Positions 27,934 to 36,093 of a stretch of DNA of 64,000 bases are shown here, piece by piece. The stretch lies in the NCBI GenBank assembly GCA_020723165.1, contig DYJK01000005.1, forward strand, positions 1 through 64,000, written 5' to 3'. The stretch is from Melioribacter roseus. GTDB taxonomy: Bacteria; Bacteroidota; Ignavibacteria; Ignavibacteriales; Melioribacteraceae. The notes below the pieces were generated by a model. The model searched no databases and was not told the DNA's origin. It saw nothing but the letters and a program-made list of their open reading frames with translations. The position numbers and the translations under genes are program-made. Each line of letters starts with the position of its first letter. The stretch's first letter is position 1.

Positions 27934-28591
27934 TTTCCGTTTCGGCTTCAGGTTCTATTTCGTTGCTGCTTTCTAATTCAGCTTCTAAATTTTCTTCAAC
28001 TTCATTCATCATGATTCGTCTTTTTTGCTCCAGGAAGTCCTCATCTTTCATTATTTCTTCTATCTCGCGCGGCTTTGGCAGATCGGTAATATTCCTCAAA
28101 CCGAAATATTTTAAGAATTCATCGGTGGTAATATAGAGTAAAGGTCTTCCCACCGTTTCGGCTCTACCCTGGATAGTTATTAAATTTTTTTCAAGAAGTG
28201 TATTCAAAGTATAATCCGAATTTACACCTCTAATCATTTCAAGTTCCGGCTTGGTAAGCGGCTGTTTGTAAGCAATTATTGCTAATGTTTCTAATGCTGC
28301 CTGACTTAATCTTCGTTTGCTTTTTTCTGTCGATAGATACCCAACATACTTTGCATGGTTAGGTTTGGTAGCAAAAGTATAACCGTGTGCAATTTTAAGA
28401 ATTGTAAATGCACTCTCTTGTTGATCGTATTTGGTATTCAGATCATCAACGGTCTTTTCGATATCATCTTCGGTTATCTCGACATCACTGCCGTCAATTT
28501 CTTTTACTGAATCGATGATCTCTTTCGGTTGCAGCGGATCATCCGAGGCAAAAATTAATGCCTCTATTACCGATATATATATATTATCCAT
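27914..28591 (-). CDS. scpB: Segregation and condensation protein ScpB
   Basis: A 225-residue winged-helix protein that bridges SMC heads together with ScpA. The conserved LSQAALETLAIIAYKQPLTKPELEMIRGVNSD segment is the core of the second winged helix, and GRAETVGRPLLYITTDEFLKYFGL closes the domain. A glutamate-rich C-terminal tail of about 45 residues follows. It overlaps scpA by 8 bases and rluB by 20. Confidence 0.94.
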   Translation of the reverse strand: MDNIYISVIEALIFASDDPLQPKEIIDSVKEIDGSDVEITEDDIEKTVDDLNTKYDQQESAFTILKIAHGYTFATKPNHAKYVGYLSTEKSKRRLSQAALETLAIIAYKQPLTKPELEMIRGVNSDYTLNTLLEKNLITIQGRAETVGRPLLYITTDEFLKYFGLRNITDLPKPREIEEIMKDEDFLEQKRRIMMNEVEENLEAELESSNEIEPEAETENESTPE

Positions 28592-29303
28592 TAGCCAATC
28601 CGTATATGATGAAGTCGTTTACTGAATTAGATTCTTGCAGACCGATCTTACCGGCTTTAACCATTTCGAGTACAGCAATAAATGTTACAACTATTTTAAT
28701 CTTATTATTCAAATCCTTCATCAGTTCAATAAAACTAAACCGGTTTTTCTCTTTTATTTTGCCGGAGATAAAATCCATTTGTTCATCAATTGTAACGTTC
28801 CATTTTTTAATTTGATGCACAGGTTCAGCCGGTCTATCCATCATCGCTTTTTTGAATGCTTTGATCAAATCATAGAGCGTAATATTCTTTAGAAGTACAT
28901 TATAGTCTGTTGTACTTTCTTTATAATCAGCTTCGTAGTTTCCTCTATAATTATAATTGCGCATACTTGCTTCCATAAAACTCATTTCATCGGACATTTC
29001 TTTGTAACGTTTATATTCCAACAGAGCTTTTACAAGTTCGGCACGCGGATCGATCTCATCGCCTTTTTCATCAATCTCCTTAGGAAGAAGCATCCTAACT
29101 TTAATCTGCATCAACGTAGCAGCCATAAGTATGAAATCTCCGGCTACTTCAAGATCGAGCTGCTCGAATAATTTTAAGTAATCAATAAAATCTTTCGTGA
29201 TCTTAGAAATCGGGATATCATAAATATCAATTTCATCCCTCTTAATGAAAAAGAGAAGCAGATCAAGCGGACCTTCAAAATGTTGTAACTTAATTTTGTA
29301 CAT
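28584..29303 (-). CDS. scpA: Segregation and condensation protein ScpA (kleisin)
   Basis: The 239-residue kleisin subunit of the SMC-ScpAB condensin. The N-terminus FEGPLDLLLFFIKRDEIDIYDIPI and DFILMAATLMQIKVRMLLP are the conserved SMC neck-binding region. The C-terminal winged helix ends near residue 239. trpS is two bases upstream. The SMC gene is not in the window. Confidence 0.94.
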   Translation of the reverse strand: MYKIKLQHFEGPLDLLLFFIKRDEIDIYDIPISKITKDFIDYLKLFEQLDLEVAGDFILMAATLMQIKVRMLLPKEIDEKGDEIDPRAELVKALLEYKRYKEMSDEMSFMEASMRNYNYRGNYEADYKESTTDYNVLLKNITLYDLIKAFKKAMMDRPAEPVHQIKKWNVTIDEQMDFISGKIKEKNRFSFIELMKDLNNKIKIVVTFIAVLEMVKAGKIGLQESNSVNDFIIYGLANG

Positions 29304-29304
29304 G

Positions 29305-30291
29305 TCAACCGATTTTCATTTTTTGATGAACTTCTTTCATTGTTACTTCTGCAATAGCTCTTGCTTTTTGTTCGCCATCATTAATTATACTTTTAACTAA
29401 ATCAAGATTAGCTTCATATTTTTTTCTTCGTTCGATAATCGGTGCTAAAAACTGGTTCATCTTAGCCGAGCATTTAGTTTTACATTCAACGCAACCAAGT
29501 GCACCGCTTCTGCAGTTGGTTTCTATTTCGCCTAATTCTTCAGGATTAAATTTCTTGTGATAAGTAAACACTAAACAGATTTCCGGTCTGCCCGGATCAT
29601 TTTTACGGACCTTCTGCGGATCGGTAACTGCCTTACGTAATTTTTGGTTTACTACATCAGGTTCATCCGAAAGAAAAATTGTATTGCCGAGTGATTTACT
29701 CATGCGGTTTCCATCCAAACCGGGTAAACGCGCAAACTGTGTAATCTTTCCTTCCGGTTCAGGAAAAATTGGCTCATCGGAACAATACTGATTGTTAAAT
29801 CTCCGCGCAATTTCTCTTGTAATTTCTATATGCGGCAATTGATCTTCTCCAACGGGAACAACATCACCTTTGTAAAGAAGAATATCCACTGCTTGTAAAA
29901 CCGGGTAACCAAGATGCCCATAAGTTAAATTTTCGATATTCAAATCGCGTACTTGTTCTTTAAGAGTTGGATTTCTTTCCAATCTCGCTTTTGTGATGAG
30001 CATCGAGAAAATCAGGAATAATTCTGTGTGCTCTTTAATTTGAGATTGTCTAAAGATCGGTGCCTTCTCCGGTTCCAAACCGGCGGCAAGCCAATCGATA
30101 ACCATTTCAATCGTGTTGTTATAAATTTCATCGGTGGATAAATCAGTAGTTAAAACATGATAATCCGCAATGAGATGGAAACTTTGATATTCATCTTGAA
30201 GTTTAGTCCAGTTTTCCAATGCACCAACATAATTACCGAGGTGAAGTTTCCCGGTCGGGCGCATTCCGCTCAAAATTCGTTTTTTTGCCAT
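29305..30291 (-). CDS. trpS: Tryptophanyl-tRNA synthetase
   Basis: A 328-residue class I synthetase. The HIGH-type motif is KLHLGNYVGA near residue 17 and the KMSKS-type motif is GNRMSKSLGNT. GEDQLPHIEITREIARRFN is the substrate pocket region. A CVECKTKC cluster near the C-terminal domain (about residue 270) could bind metal and is a small variation. The gene precedes scpA in the run. Confidence 0.95.
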   Translation of the reverse strand: MAKKRILSGMRPTGKLHLGNYVGALENWTKLQDEYQSFHLIADYHVLTTDLSTDEIYNNTIEMVIDWLAAGLEPEKAPIFRQSQIKEHTELFLIFSMLITKARLERNPTLKEQVRDLNIENLTYGHLGYPVLQAVDILLYKGDVVPVGEDQLPHIEITREIARRFNNQYCSDEPIFPEPEGKITQFARLPGLDGNRMSKSLGNTIFLSDEPDVVNQKLRKAVTDPQKVRKNDPGRPEICLVFTYHKKFNPEELGEIETNCRSGALGCVECKTKCSAKMNQFLAPIIERRKKYEANLDLVKSIINDGEQKARAIAEVTMKEVHQKMKIG

Positions 30292-30363
30292 AGAGAAATA
30301 GGATAGTTAGTTTTTTGAATAATTGAATAGACGAAAATAATGAAAAAATAATAGATTTCCGCT

Positions 30364-30860
30364 TTAATGGAATAGGTATGGTTTCCAGGTATCGTCGAAT
30401 CTTCCGGCTGTTGTTTTGATGAACATTATATGACTAGGCGCATATGGTTTGTATTTAAGTTTCAGGTTAGCCTCATCTGGAGTTCTATCGCCCTTGCTGT
30501 TATTGCAAGGTAAACAAGCGGCAACTAAATTTTCCCAGCTATCGTCTCCACCTTTCGATCTAGGAATGATATGATCTATCGTCAATGGCAGATCACCTCT
30601 TCCGCAGTAAGCACATTTATGGTTATCGCGGCGTAAAATATTCCTTCTAGTTAAAATTATTTTTTTATAAGGCACTTTTATATAATCATTTAAGCGTATA
30701 ACACTTGGCCAGGGGAATGCTGTACTTATAGAGTGGATTTTTTTCCTTTGATTATCGGCAACGAGCTCAGCCTTTCCTAAAAATATTAGGACTATCGCTT
30801 TCTTTACATTGCAGATTGTTAACGGTTCATAGCTTTGATTGAGTAGAAGAACTTTCGCAT
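30364..30860 (-). pseudogene. HNH endonuclease gene without an in-frame start codon
   Basis: The C-terminal 103 residues can be read from GTG at 30675 and contain a complete HNH core: CAYCG, DHIIPRSKGG and NLVAACLPCN. The same frame, however, stays open upstream to a stop at 30898-30900. It encodes about 60 residues (KVLLLNQSYEPLTICN, AIVLIFLGKAEL, AFPWPSVIRLNDYIK) that are the normal N-terminal half of this widespread Bacteroidota HNH family. No ATG, GTG or TTG occurs in that stretch. An ATG at 30858-30860 lies one base out of frame just before the KVLLLN block. Either a single base was lost after the start codon or an unusual start is used. Confidence 0.7.
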
Positions 30861-31004
30861 TAAGTGTTCCATTTGTACCAAATTTGTGTTCGAAGACTTA
30901 CCTCCGGAAAAATCCTGGTTTAAAATTGTTATTGTAATATTAATTCCCTTTTCCTTATAGCTTGTGCAAATATCGTAATTTAGATAGAATAATGAAAGAC
31001 TTAA

Positions 31005-32105
31005 TTAATTCTCTTTTGTGATTACCCCACCGGCTAAAACGTATCCTTGTTCATCATAAATAACTAATGATTGTCCCGGTGTAACAGCATTTTTCGGTTC
31101 TGAAAATTTTATTTTAATCTTGTTCTGATCCGAATATAAAACTACGGCAGATGCTGCTCTATCTGCATAGCGGATCTTTGCAGAAACAAAATCCCCTTTT
31201 TTAAGAGATGATTTACTTACATAATTTATATCAACAGCGGTCACTTCCTCACCGAGCAATTCCTCTTTATCGCCAAGAATCACTCTGTTTGAATTTGTAT
31301 CGATCTCTTTTACGTAAACCGGCTTGCCGAGTGCCAATCCTAATCCCCTTCTCTGCCCAACTGTGTAAAACGGAATCCCCTTATGCTCACCGATTACTTC
31401 ACCGTGATAAACGATTTCTCCATGTTCAATCTTATCAATTACATCAGGGACACGCTCGCGCAGAAACCTTTCGTAATTATCATCGGCAACAAAACAGATT
31501 TCCTGGCTATCCGGTTTGTTTGCAGTTTTCAATTCCAACCGGTCTGCGATTTGTCTAACTTCATTCTTGGTTAAGTGACCTAGCGGAAATATTGTTCTGC
31601 TTAAACTTTCTTGTGTTAATCCCCAGAGTGCATATGTTTGGTCTTTCTTTGCATCCTTTGAATACTTAAGAGTATATCTGTTCAACTGTTCGTTATAATC
31701 AACCATAGCATAGTGACCGGTAGCAACATATTTAGCATCGAGCGAATCGGCTTTTTTAAGAAGCTCTTCCCATTTTATTTTTCTGTTGCAGACAACACAC
31801 GGGTTAGGTGTTCTCCCGTTCAGGTATTCATCAACAAAATTTTCTATCACTTCTTTTTCGAATGCCTTGGTAAAATCAACTGTGTAATGTGGAATACCGA
31901 ATTTGTTGGCAACACTCTTGGCATCGAATATCGCATCCAATGAACAGCAGCCCGATTCATGTTTGGGTGCACCGCCAACTTCCATGAATCCCCACGTCTT
32001 CATCGTAATACCGATTACCTCGTATCCTTGCTGATGAAGCAATGCCGCAGCTACCGAGGAATCAACACCGCCGCTCATTGCAACTATAACACGGTTTGAG
32101 TTCAC
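31005..32105 (-). CDS. mnmA: tRNA-specific 2-thiouridylase MnmA
   Basis: Thiolates U34 of Lys, Glu and Gln tRNAs. The PP-loop AMSGGVDSSVAA is near the N-terminus. The catalytic cysteines are in TPNPCVVCN and the SQEICFVADDNY stretch, and the interface region SQEICF to HKGIPFYTVGQRRGLG is intact. I choose GTG at 32105 (366 residues) because GAAAGG stands six bases upstream; a TTG at 32129 would add eight. A second copy of the first 15 or so codons lies at 32771-32824. Confidence 0.94.
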   Translation of the reverse strand: MNSNRVIVAMSGGVDSSVAAALLHQQGYEVIGITMKTWGFMEVGGAPKHESGCCSLDAIFDAKSVANKFGIPHYTVDFTKAFEKEVIENFVDEYLNGRTPNPCVVCNRKIKWEELLKKADSLDAKYVATGHYAMVDYNEQLNRYTLKYSKDAKKDQTYALWGLTQESLSRTIFPLGHLTKNEVRQIADRLELKTANKPDSQEICFVADDNYERFLRERVPDVIDKIEHGEIVYHGEVIGEHKGIPFYTVGQRRGLGLALGKPVYVKEIDTNSNRVILGDKEELLGEEVTAVDINYVSKSSLKKGDFVSAKIRYADRAASAVVLYSDQNKIKIKFSEPKNAVTPGQSLVIYDEQGYVLAGGVITKEN

Positions 32106-32120
32106 GTTTGACCTTTCATA
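32068..32120 (-). repeat. Direct repeat copy 1: 5' end of mnmA
   Basis: This stretch covers the ribosome-binding site, start and first codons of mnmA. Its core, 32073-32093, is identical over 21 bases to 32777-32797, and similarity extends on both sides, including the GAAAGG. Offset between the copies is 704 bases and the toxin-antitoxin pair lies between them. Confidence 0.85.
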
Positions 32121-32194
32121 ATAAATCAAATGTAATTATAAAAATTGTTTTGAGGTTACGAACTAAGTATAACGGATGGTCCTTTCAAATAAAA

Positions 32195-32454
32195 TTATTG
32201 TTTCGCTTTATAGATTTCCTTCCTATGGCCAACACGAAGCACAACTATTTTATCACCATCGATATCAAAATCACCCTATAATCTCCAATACGAAATCTGT
32301 AATTGCCAAGCGCAAAATTTGTTAATTTTTCCGAATACTTAAGAGGATTTTGAGAATAATTTTCGAGAGCATTTTTTATGCGAGTTTTAACAATTTCATT
32401 TAATTTCTGTATATCTCTGACTGCTCTTTTAGTATAAAGAAGTTCGTAACTCAT
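32195..32454 (-). pseudogene. RelE/ParE-type toxin gene with a single-base frameshift
   Basis: Reading from ATG at 32454 gives LLYTKRAVRDIQKLNE and NFALGNYRFRIGDYRVI, a clear RelE/ParE fold, but the frame ends early at 69 residues. Adding one base at the AAAA run 32267-32270 (TTTT on the coding strand) restores DIDGDKIVVLRVGHRKEIYK to a stop at 32195-32197, giving 86 residues with the family's usual C-terminal strand and basic residues. The toxin is therefore probably inactive unless this is a sequencing error. Its ATG overlaps the antitoxin stop. Confidence 0.8.
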
Positions 32455-32660
32455 TTTGTTTTAAATACTTCATCGTGAGAATAAACACGGCCTTTTTTAT
32501 AGTCATCACATGCTTCTTCGATACTTTTCAAATAATCAGGACTTGCTGCAGCCAGAAGATCTTCAACAAATGAAGTTCTCTCTCCTTTTTTCATTCGCAT
32601 CACAGCTTCGATTATCTGTCTAGGAGTTAAATTAACCTCTATCGATAATTCTCTGGACAT
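32451..32660 (-). CDS. Type II antitoxin, RelB-like
   Basis: A 69-residue protein. The N-terminal strand MSRELSIEVNLTPRQIIEAV suggests a short DNA-binding or dimerisation part, and the C-terminal YLKSIEEACDDYKKGRVYSHDEVF matches toxin-wrapping tails of RelB-type antitoxins. It precedes the toxin and overlaps it by 4 bases (ATGA), the standard order. AAGGAAA lies six bases before the ATG. Antitoxins normally repress their own promoter; a specific operator was not identified. Confidence 0.72.
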   Translation of the reverse strand: MSRELSIEVNLTPRQIIEAVMRMKKGERTSFVEDLLAAASPDYLKSIEEACDDYKKGRVYSHDEVFKTK

Positions 32661-32770
32661 ATTATTTCCTTTTTTAATTAAACTTTTAATTCACTCTTTA
32701 TATGTTCGTGAAAATAGCTTACTAATAACAAATATAGGAAAATAACTTAGATTTTTTTATTTGTATTCAC

Positions 32771-32824
32771 CCCGCTGCTCATTGCAACTATAACACGTTT
32801 TTTGTTCACGACTTCCCTTTCTTA
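32771..32824 (-). repeat. Direct repeat copy 2: displaced remnant of an mnmA 5' end
   Basis: On the minus strand this reads GAAAGGG, seven bases, then GTG and codons for VNKKRVIVAMSSGVN before the similarity ends. It is an mnmA start with its ribosome-binding site but with Ser for Gly and Asn for Asp in the PP-loop. No continuing mnmA frame follows. It shares 21 identical bases with copy 1 (32777-32797). Confidence 0.85.
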
Positions 32825-32873
32825 GACTAGCTATCCTTTTAACAACTGCAAAGATATAAAAATTATAGTTGAG

Positions 32874-32986
32874 AACTTGTCCGCTGCCAGCTCCGCCGAT
32901 GCAGAAGCGAGACGAGTCTTTTTAGCGGATTTAGAACTTGTCTGCGTTGGGCAATTAATAATTCACAATTTATAACTTGTCTGCTG
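32874..32986. repeat. Three degenerate AACTTGTCYGC repeats
   Basis: AACTTGTCCGCTG (32874), AACTTGTCTGCGT (32935) and AACTTGTCTGCTG (32974) are spaced 61 and 39 bases apart. Spacing is irregular and the intervening sequence differs, so this is not a CRISPR array; it looks like decayed copies of a short intergenic repeat. Confidence 0.55.
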
Positions 32987-33333
32987 TAGGCAGATTTATA
33001 ATTTTTTCAGGGGTTATTGATTTTTCTTAGTCAGAACATTAATTTGAACGCAGATTTGTTGGTGGTCTATGTTTGAATTCTTATCCGATCTTACTAGTGC
33101 TTTCCTCCCCCGAAGCTTTCCTCAAAAACATTCCCTTACCAACATACTATTTTACGATGGAAGCTTTACCTAAAAAATAGATGGCATGGTAGTACACAAA
33201 TAATTAAGAATTTTTAACAAAAACTAAATAAATATTAGTGGATGTAATTTAGAATATCCACTAGTCGCCTTGCCCTACAATATAGTTGGAATAAATATAA
33301 TTTATATGGTTATAAATATTTTCGTTAGATACA

Positions 33334-34479
33334 ATGATGATAGAAAATAATTTTATGTTTAGTTATTCAAAAACCATTATATGTTTATTTTTGATTTGTG
33401 TTGTCTCTTGTGTCCCATCACGTTCTCAAAAGTTAGTCAAATTACCTGGTGAACCTAATAATAATTCGCTTGATTCTTCCCGAGCTCAAATTGTTTACAA
33501 ATACGCAAAAAATTATCCAAATGGTACCGAAATTGCGATTGCATTTGTGATCGGTGATTCCGTAAGATATTATGGGATCCAACGCCGCAACGATTCTTTG
33601 GTATATGTTAAAAATTATATGTCTGCTTTTGAAATTGGCTCAATAACAAAAACATTTACGGCGACCATGCTTGCAGAACTTGTTTACAGCGGTAAAGTAG
33701 ATTTAAACGAACCAATTAAAAATATTTTGCCAATACATATGCATCAAAGTTCTCTCAGTGGAAAAGAAGTTACATTATTGCATCTTGCTAATCACACTTC
33801 TGGATTCCCGAAAGAACCTGGTAATTTAATATTTGACTGGTCTATTCCTGGAAGCCCATATAAATTTTATGACACTACAAAATTATACGACTATCTTTCA
33901 AAGAGAATTACGCTTCTCTCTATACCTGGTGAAAAACGTGAGTACTCCAATCTTGGAGGAGGATTACTTGGCCATCTGTTAACACTTTTAACTGGAAAAT
34001 CATATGAAAATCTTTTATCTGAATTTATTTGTAAACCCCTTGGTATGAAGAATACATTTGTTTCATTAGATAGTACCGAAACAAATAAACTTATTCCGGG
34101 TAGAGACCCTAACGGAAATATTACTCATAATTGGGATTTGAATGTGTTAGTAGGTGGAGGAGGTATCAAGTCGTCAACTGAAGATATGGTTAAGTATCTT
34201 CGTGCTCATATGACAGACACAACATTCTATCTTATGACACAACAGCCTACAATCAAATATACCGAAAACAATTTTGCTGGACTTGGATGGACCTGGTTTG
34301 CAATAGATAATTTCAAATTTGTCTCAGCAACCGGCGGTACCGGCGGATATTCATGCTGTGTAATTTTCGAGCGAGGCACAAAGAAGGCAATCGTTTTGCT
34401 AACAAATGTTTCGTCTTTCTTAGCATCAAAAGATGATTCCATCTCGAATATGAGTATTGAATTACATAAATCTCTTTGA
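33334..34479 (+). CDS. Serine hydrolase lipoprotein, class C beta-lactamase fold
   Basis: A 381-residue exported protein. A signal sequence ends with lipobox VVSC (C26). The start could equally be the ATG for M8, which gives a cleaner signal peptide. SITK at 103-106 is the SxxK nucleophile motif and YSN at 204-206 the second motif. A TGGTGG segment near residue 340 stands where HxG/KTG is expected. The family covers esterases, D-aminopeptidases and D-Ala-D-Ala enzymes, and true AmpC is only one branch, so antibiotic resistance should not be assumed. A second member follows downstream. Confidence 0.85.
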   Translation: MMIENNFMFSYSKTIICLFLICVVSCVPSRSQKLVKLPGEPNNNSLDSSRAQIVYKYAKNYPNGTEIAIAFVIGDSVRYYGIQRRNDSLVYVKNYMSAFEIGSITKTFTATMLAELVYSGKVDLNEPIKNILPIHMHQSSLSGKEVTLLHLANHTSGFPKEPGNLIFDWSIPGSPYKFYDTTKLYDYLSKRITLLSIPGEKREYSNLGGGLLGHLLTLLTGKSYENLLSEFICKPLGMKNTFVSLDSTETNKLIPGRDPNGNITHNWDLNVLVGGGGIKSSTEDMVKYLRAHMTDTTFYLMTQQPTIKYTENNFAGLGWTWFAIDNFKFVSATGGTGGYSCCVIFERGTKKAIVLLTNVSSFLASKDDSISNMSIELHKSL

Positions 34480-34626
34480 AATTATGATCGATATATATTT
34501 ATGAATTGCATATAACTCGCTACCCAACTGAACAGCATTTTTTTTAGGACGTCATTTGTATAATTATAAAGTTGTGTTCAAAAACTAAGCAAGTTTTTTG
34601 AATCATTTTTATCAATATAATATAGT

Positions 34627-35766
34627 ATGAAGACTACCAAAAGATTCTTTATTTATTTCATTATGCTTTTCCTATTCGCAATTTATAGTTGCTCACAAAG
34701 TCAAAACACTGGCTTTTCTAAGCGTGTAACTGCCGGTCGTCCCGTTCCGGATGGTGTGATGGATACATTAATGAATTTATATAATGTCCCCGGTGTAAGT
34801 ATTGCAGTAATCCACAACGGTCAAATTGATTGGGTGAAAGGTTACGGTCTCCGCGAATACGGAAAATCCGAACGTGTAGATAGCACCACTTTATTCCAGG
34901 CAGCTTCTATTTCAAAACCGGTCTCTGCAGTTGCTGCCTTGCGGATGGTTGATAAAGGAGAGCTAACCTTAGATGAAGATGTGAACCTCAAATTGCAGTC
35001 ATGGAAAGTACCTGAGAATGAATTCACCAAGAAACAATACATTACACTACGCCGACTATTGAGTCATTCTGCCGGCTTGTCTATGCACGGCGTCCCGGAA
35101 TTTTCTGCCGGTGCCGAACTCCCCACCCTCGTACAGATTCTCGACGGTAATTGGTTTGCATCAACAGAACCGGTTCGTGTAATCACCGAACCGGGCACTA
35201 TGTTCCGTTATTCCGGCGGCGGTTATATTGTGTTGCATGTACTATTGGAAGATATTACTAAGCGCCCATTTGCAGAGCTTGCCCGTGAATTCGTACTACA
35301 GCCAGCCGGCATGTTATCAAGTACTTTTGAACAACCTTTACCAAAGCAATTTTGGTCTCAAGCTGCTGTTGGGCATCTCGCTGACAAAACTCCCCTTCAA
35401 GGACTCTGGCACATATTGCCAGAGCAAGCGGCCGGCGGACTTTGGACAACTCCCAAAGACCTTGCATCATTCATGATAGAACTCTGGCGGTCTTATCAAG
35501 GTTTATCAGACAAACTTCTCCCTAAACATCTTGCACGCGAAATGTTGACAAGACAGATTGATGATTTTGGGCTTGGACTCTCTCTGCCGGGTGTTGGTGT
35601 CTCTCGTTTTCAGCACAGTGGCGGAAATGCCGGGTACCGGTGTTTTATGGTTCTTTCAATAGATGTTCCCGATGGCATCGTGATCATGACCAACAGTGAC
35701 TCCGGTGAAGAGTTAATCTGGAAAGTATTCGAGTTAATCGGTCACTCATACGGATGGCAAGTATAA
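34627..35766 (+). CDS. Serine hydrolase lipoprotein, class C beta-lactamase fold, second copy
   Basis: A 379-residue paralogue. The signal peptide ends with a lipobox before C22 (IYSC). SISK is at 94-97, YSG at 195-197, and HSGGNAGY near the C-terminus is the HxG-type third motif. The two neighbouring proteins resemble each other mainly at motifs, so this is not a recent tandem duplication. Its DNA is visibly GC-richer than neighbouring genes and uses more C/G third positions, which hints at separate acquisition. Substrate unknown. Confidence 0.87.
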   Translation: MKTTKRFFIYFIMLFLFAIYSCSQSQNTGFSKRVTAGRPVPDGVMDTLMNLYNVPGVSIAVIHNGQIDWVKGYGLREYGKSERVDSTTLFQAASISKPVSAVAALRMVDKGELTLDEDVNLKLQSWKVPENEFTKKQYITLRRLLSHSAGLSMHGVPEFSAGAELPTLVQILDGNWFASTEPVRVITEPGTMFRYSGGGYIVLHVLLEDITKRPFAELAREFVLQPAGMLSSTFEQPLPKQFWSQAAVGHLADKTPLQGLWHILPEQAAGGLWTTPKDLASFMIELWRSYQGLSDKLLPKHLAREMLTRQIDDFGLGLSLPGVGVSRFQHSGGNAGYRCFMVLSIDVPDGIVIMTNSDSGEELIWKVFELIGHSYGWQV

Positions 35767-35876
35767 AGAATGTCATTAACTGGAGAGACGTTTTTTTGTT
35801 TGGTATTATCTCGCTTATTGGATTGTCTGCTGTATTGCTTAAAATAAGTTTGAATCTAAATAACCGTCTGCTTTAG
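35754..35876 (+). CDS. Possible 40-residue membrane protein
   Basis: An ATG at 35754, inside the last codons of the serine-hydrolase gene, opens a frame of 40 codons with a polar start (MASIKNVINWRD) and one hydrophobic helix (about 13-30, FLFGIISLIGLSAVLL). The overlap with the preceding gene favours coupled translation, and a plausible membrane helix favours coding. It has no recognised family and could be chance. Confidence 0.3.
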   Translation: MASIKNVINWRDVFLFGIISLIGLSAVLLKISLNLNNRLL

Positions 35877-35975
35877 CAAACGGAATAACGCCTGAGAAGA
35901 AAACATGGGCTTTCGCCCTATCAGACTAAGCTAATGTGGCTAAAGCCAGAATGTTATCGTTCTTTTTTTTGGATT

Positions 35976-36027
35976 CCGTCAGTTTGGCGAAGTCATTCCT
36001 TCAGAAAAAACTGACGGTAGTTTTTTT
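35976..36027 (+). terminator. Hairpin with T-run downstream of the serine-hydrolase genes
   Basis: A perfect 10-base stem (CCGTCAGTTT at 35976-35985 with AAACTGACGG at 36008-36017) encloses a 22-base loop and is followed by TAG and TTTTTTT at 36021-36027. It sits in the 217-base gap before the gene at 36094 and would end transcription of the two lipoprotein genes. The rest of the gap holds a weaker GGCTTT/AAAGCC inverted repeat around 35910-35945. Confidence 0.65.
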
Positions 36028-36093
36028 ATTTTTGAGTTATGCAACTGCCGTTAATTAATAAATATAGCATCATAAATTAGCCGGAGGGATATC

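Larger units (their letters stand above)
32661..33333. other. Long intergenic region with repeats, no gene seen
   Basis: About 670 bases hold the mnmA remnant (32771-32824) and three short AACTTGTC repeats (32874-32986). The stretch 32881-32945 is GC-richer than its surroundings. From 33000 to 33333 I see no open frame with coding character and no clear hairpin terminator; this part includes whatever promoter drives the serine-hydrolase gene at 33334. Confidence 0.7.

Noticed and set aside
32874-32986. CRISPR array
   Set aside because: Repeats are only about 11-13 bases, spacing is irregular and no cas gene is present.
33334-35766. Beta-lactam resistance genes (AmpC)
   Set aside because: Class C fold motifs are shared with many esterases and peptidases; lipoprotein signals and low similarity give no basis for a resistance call.
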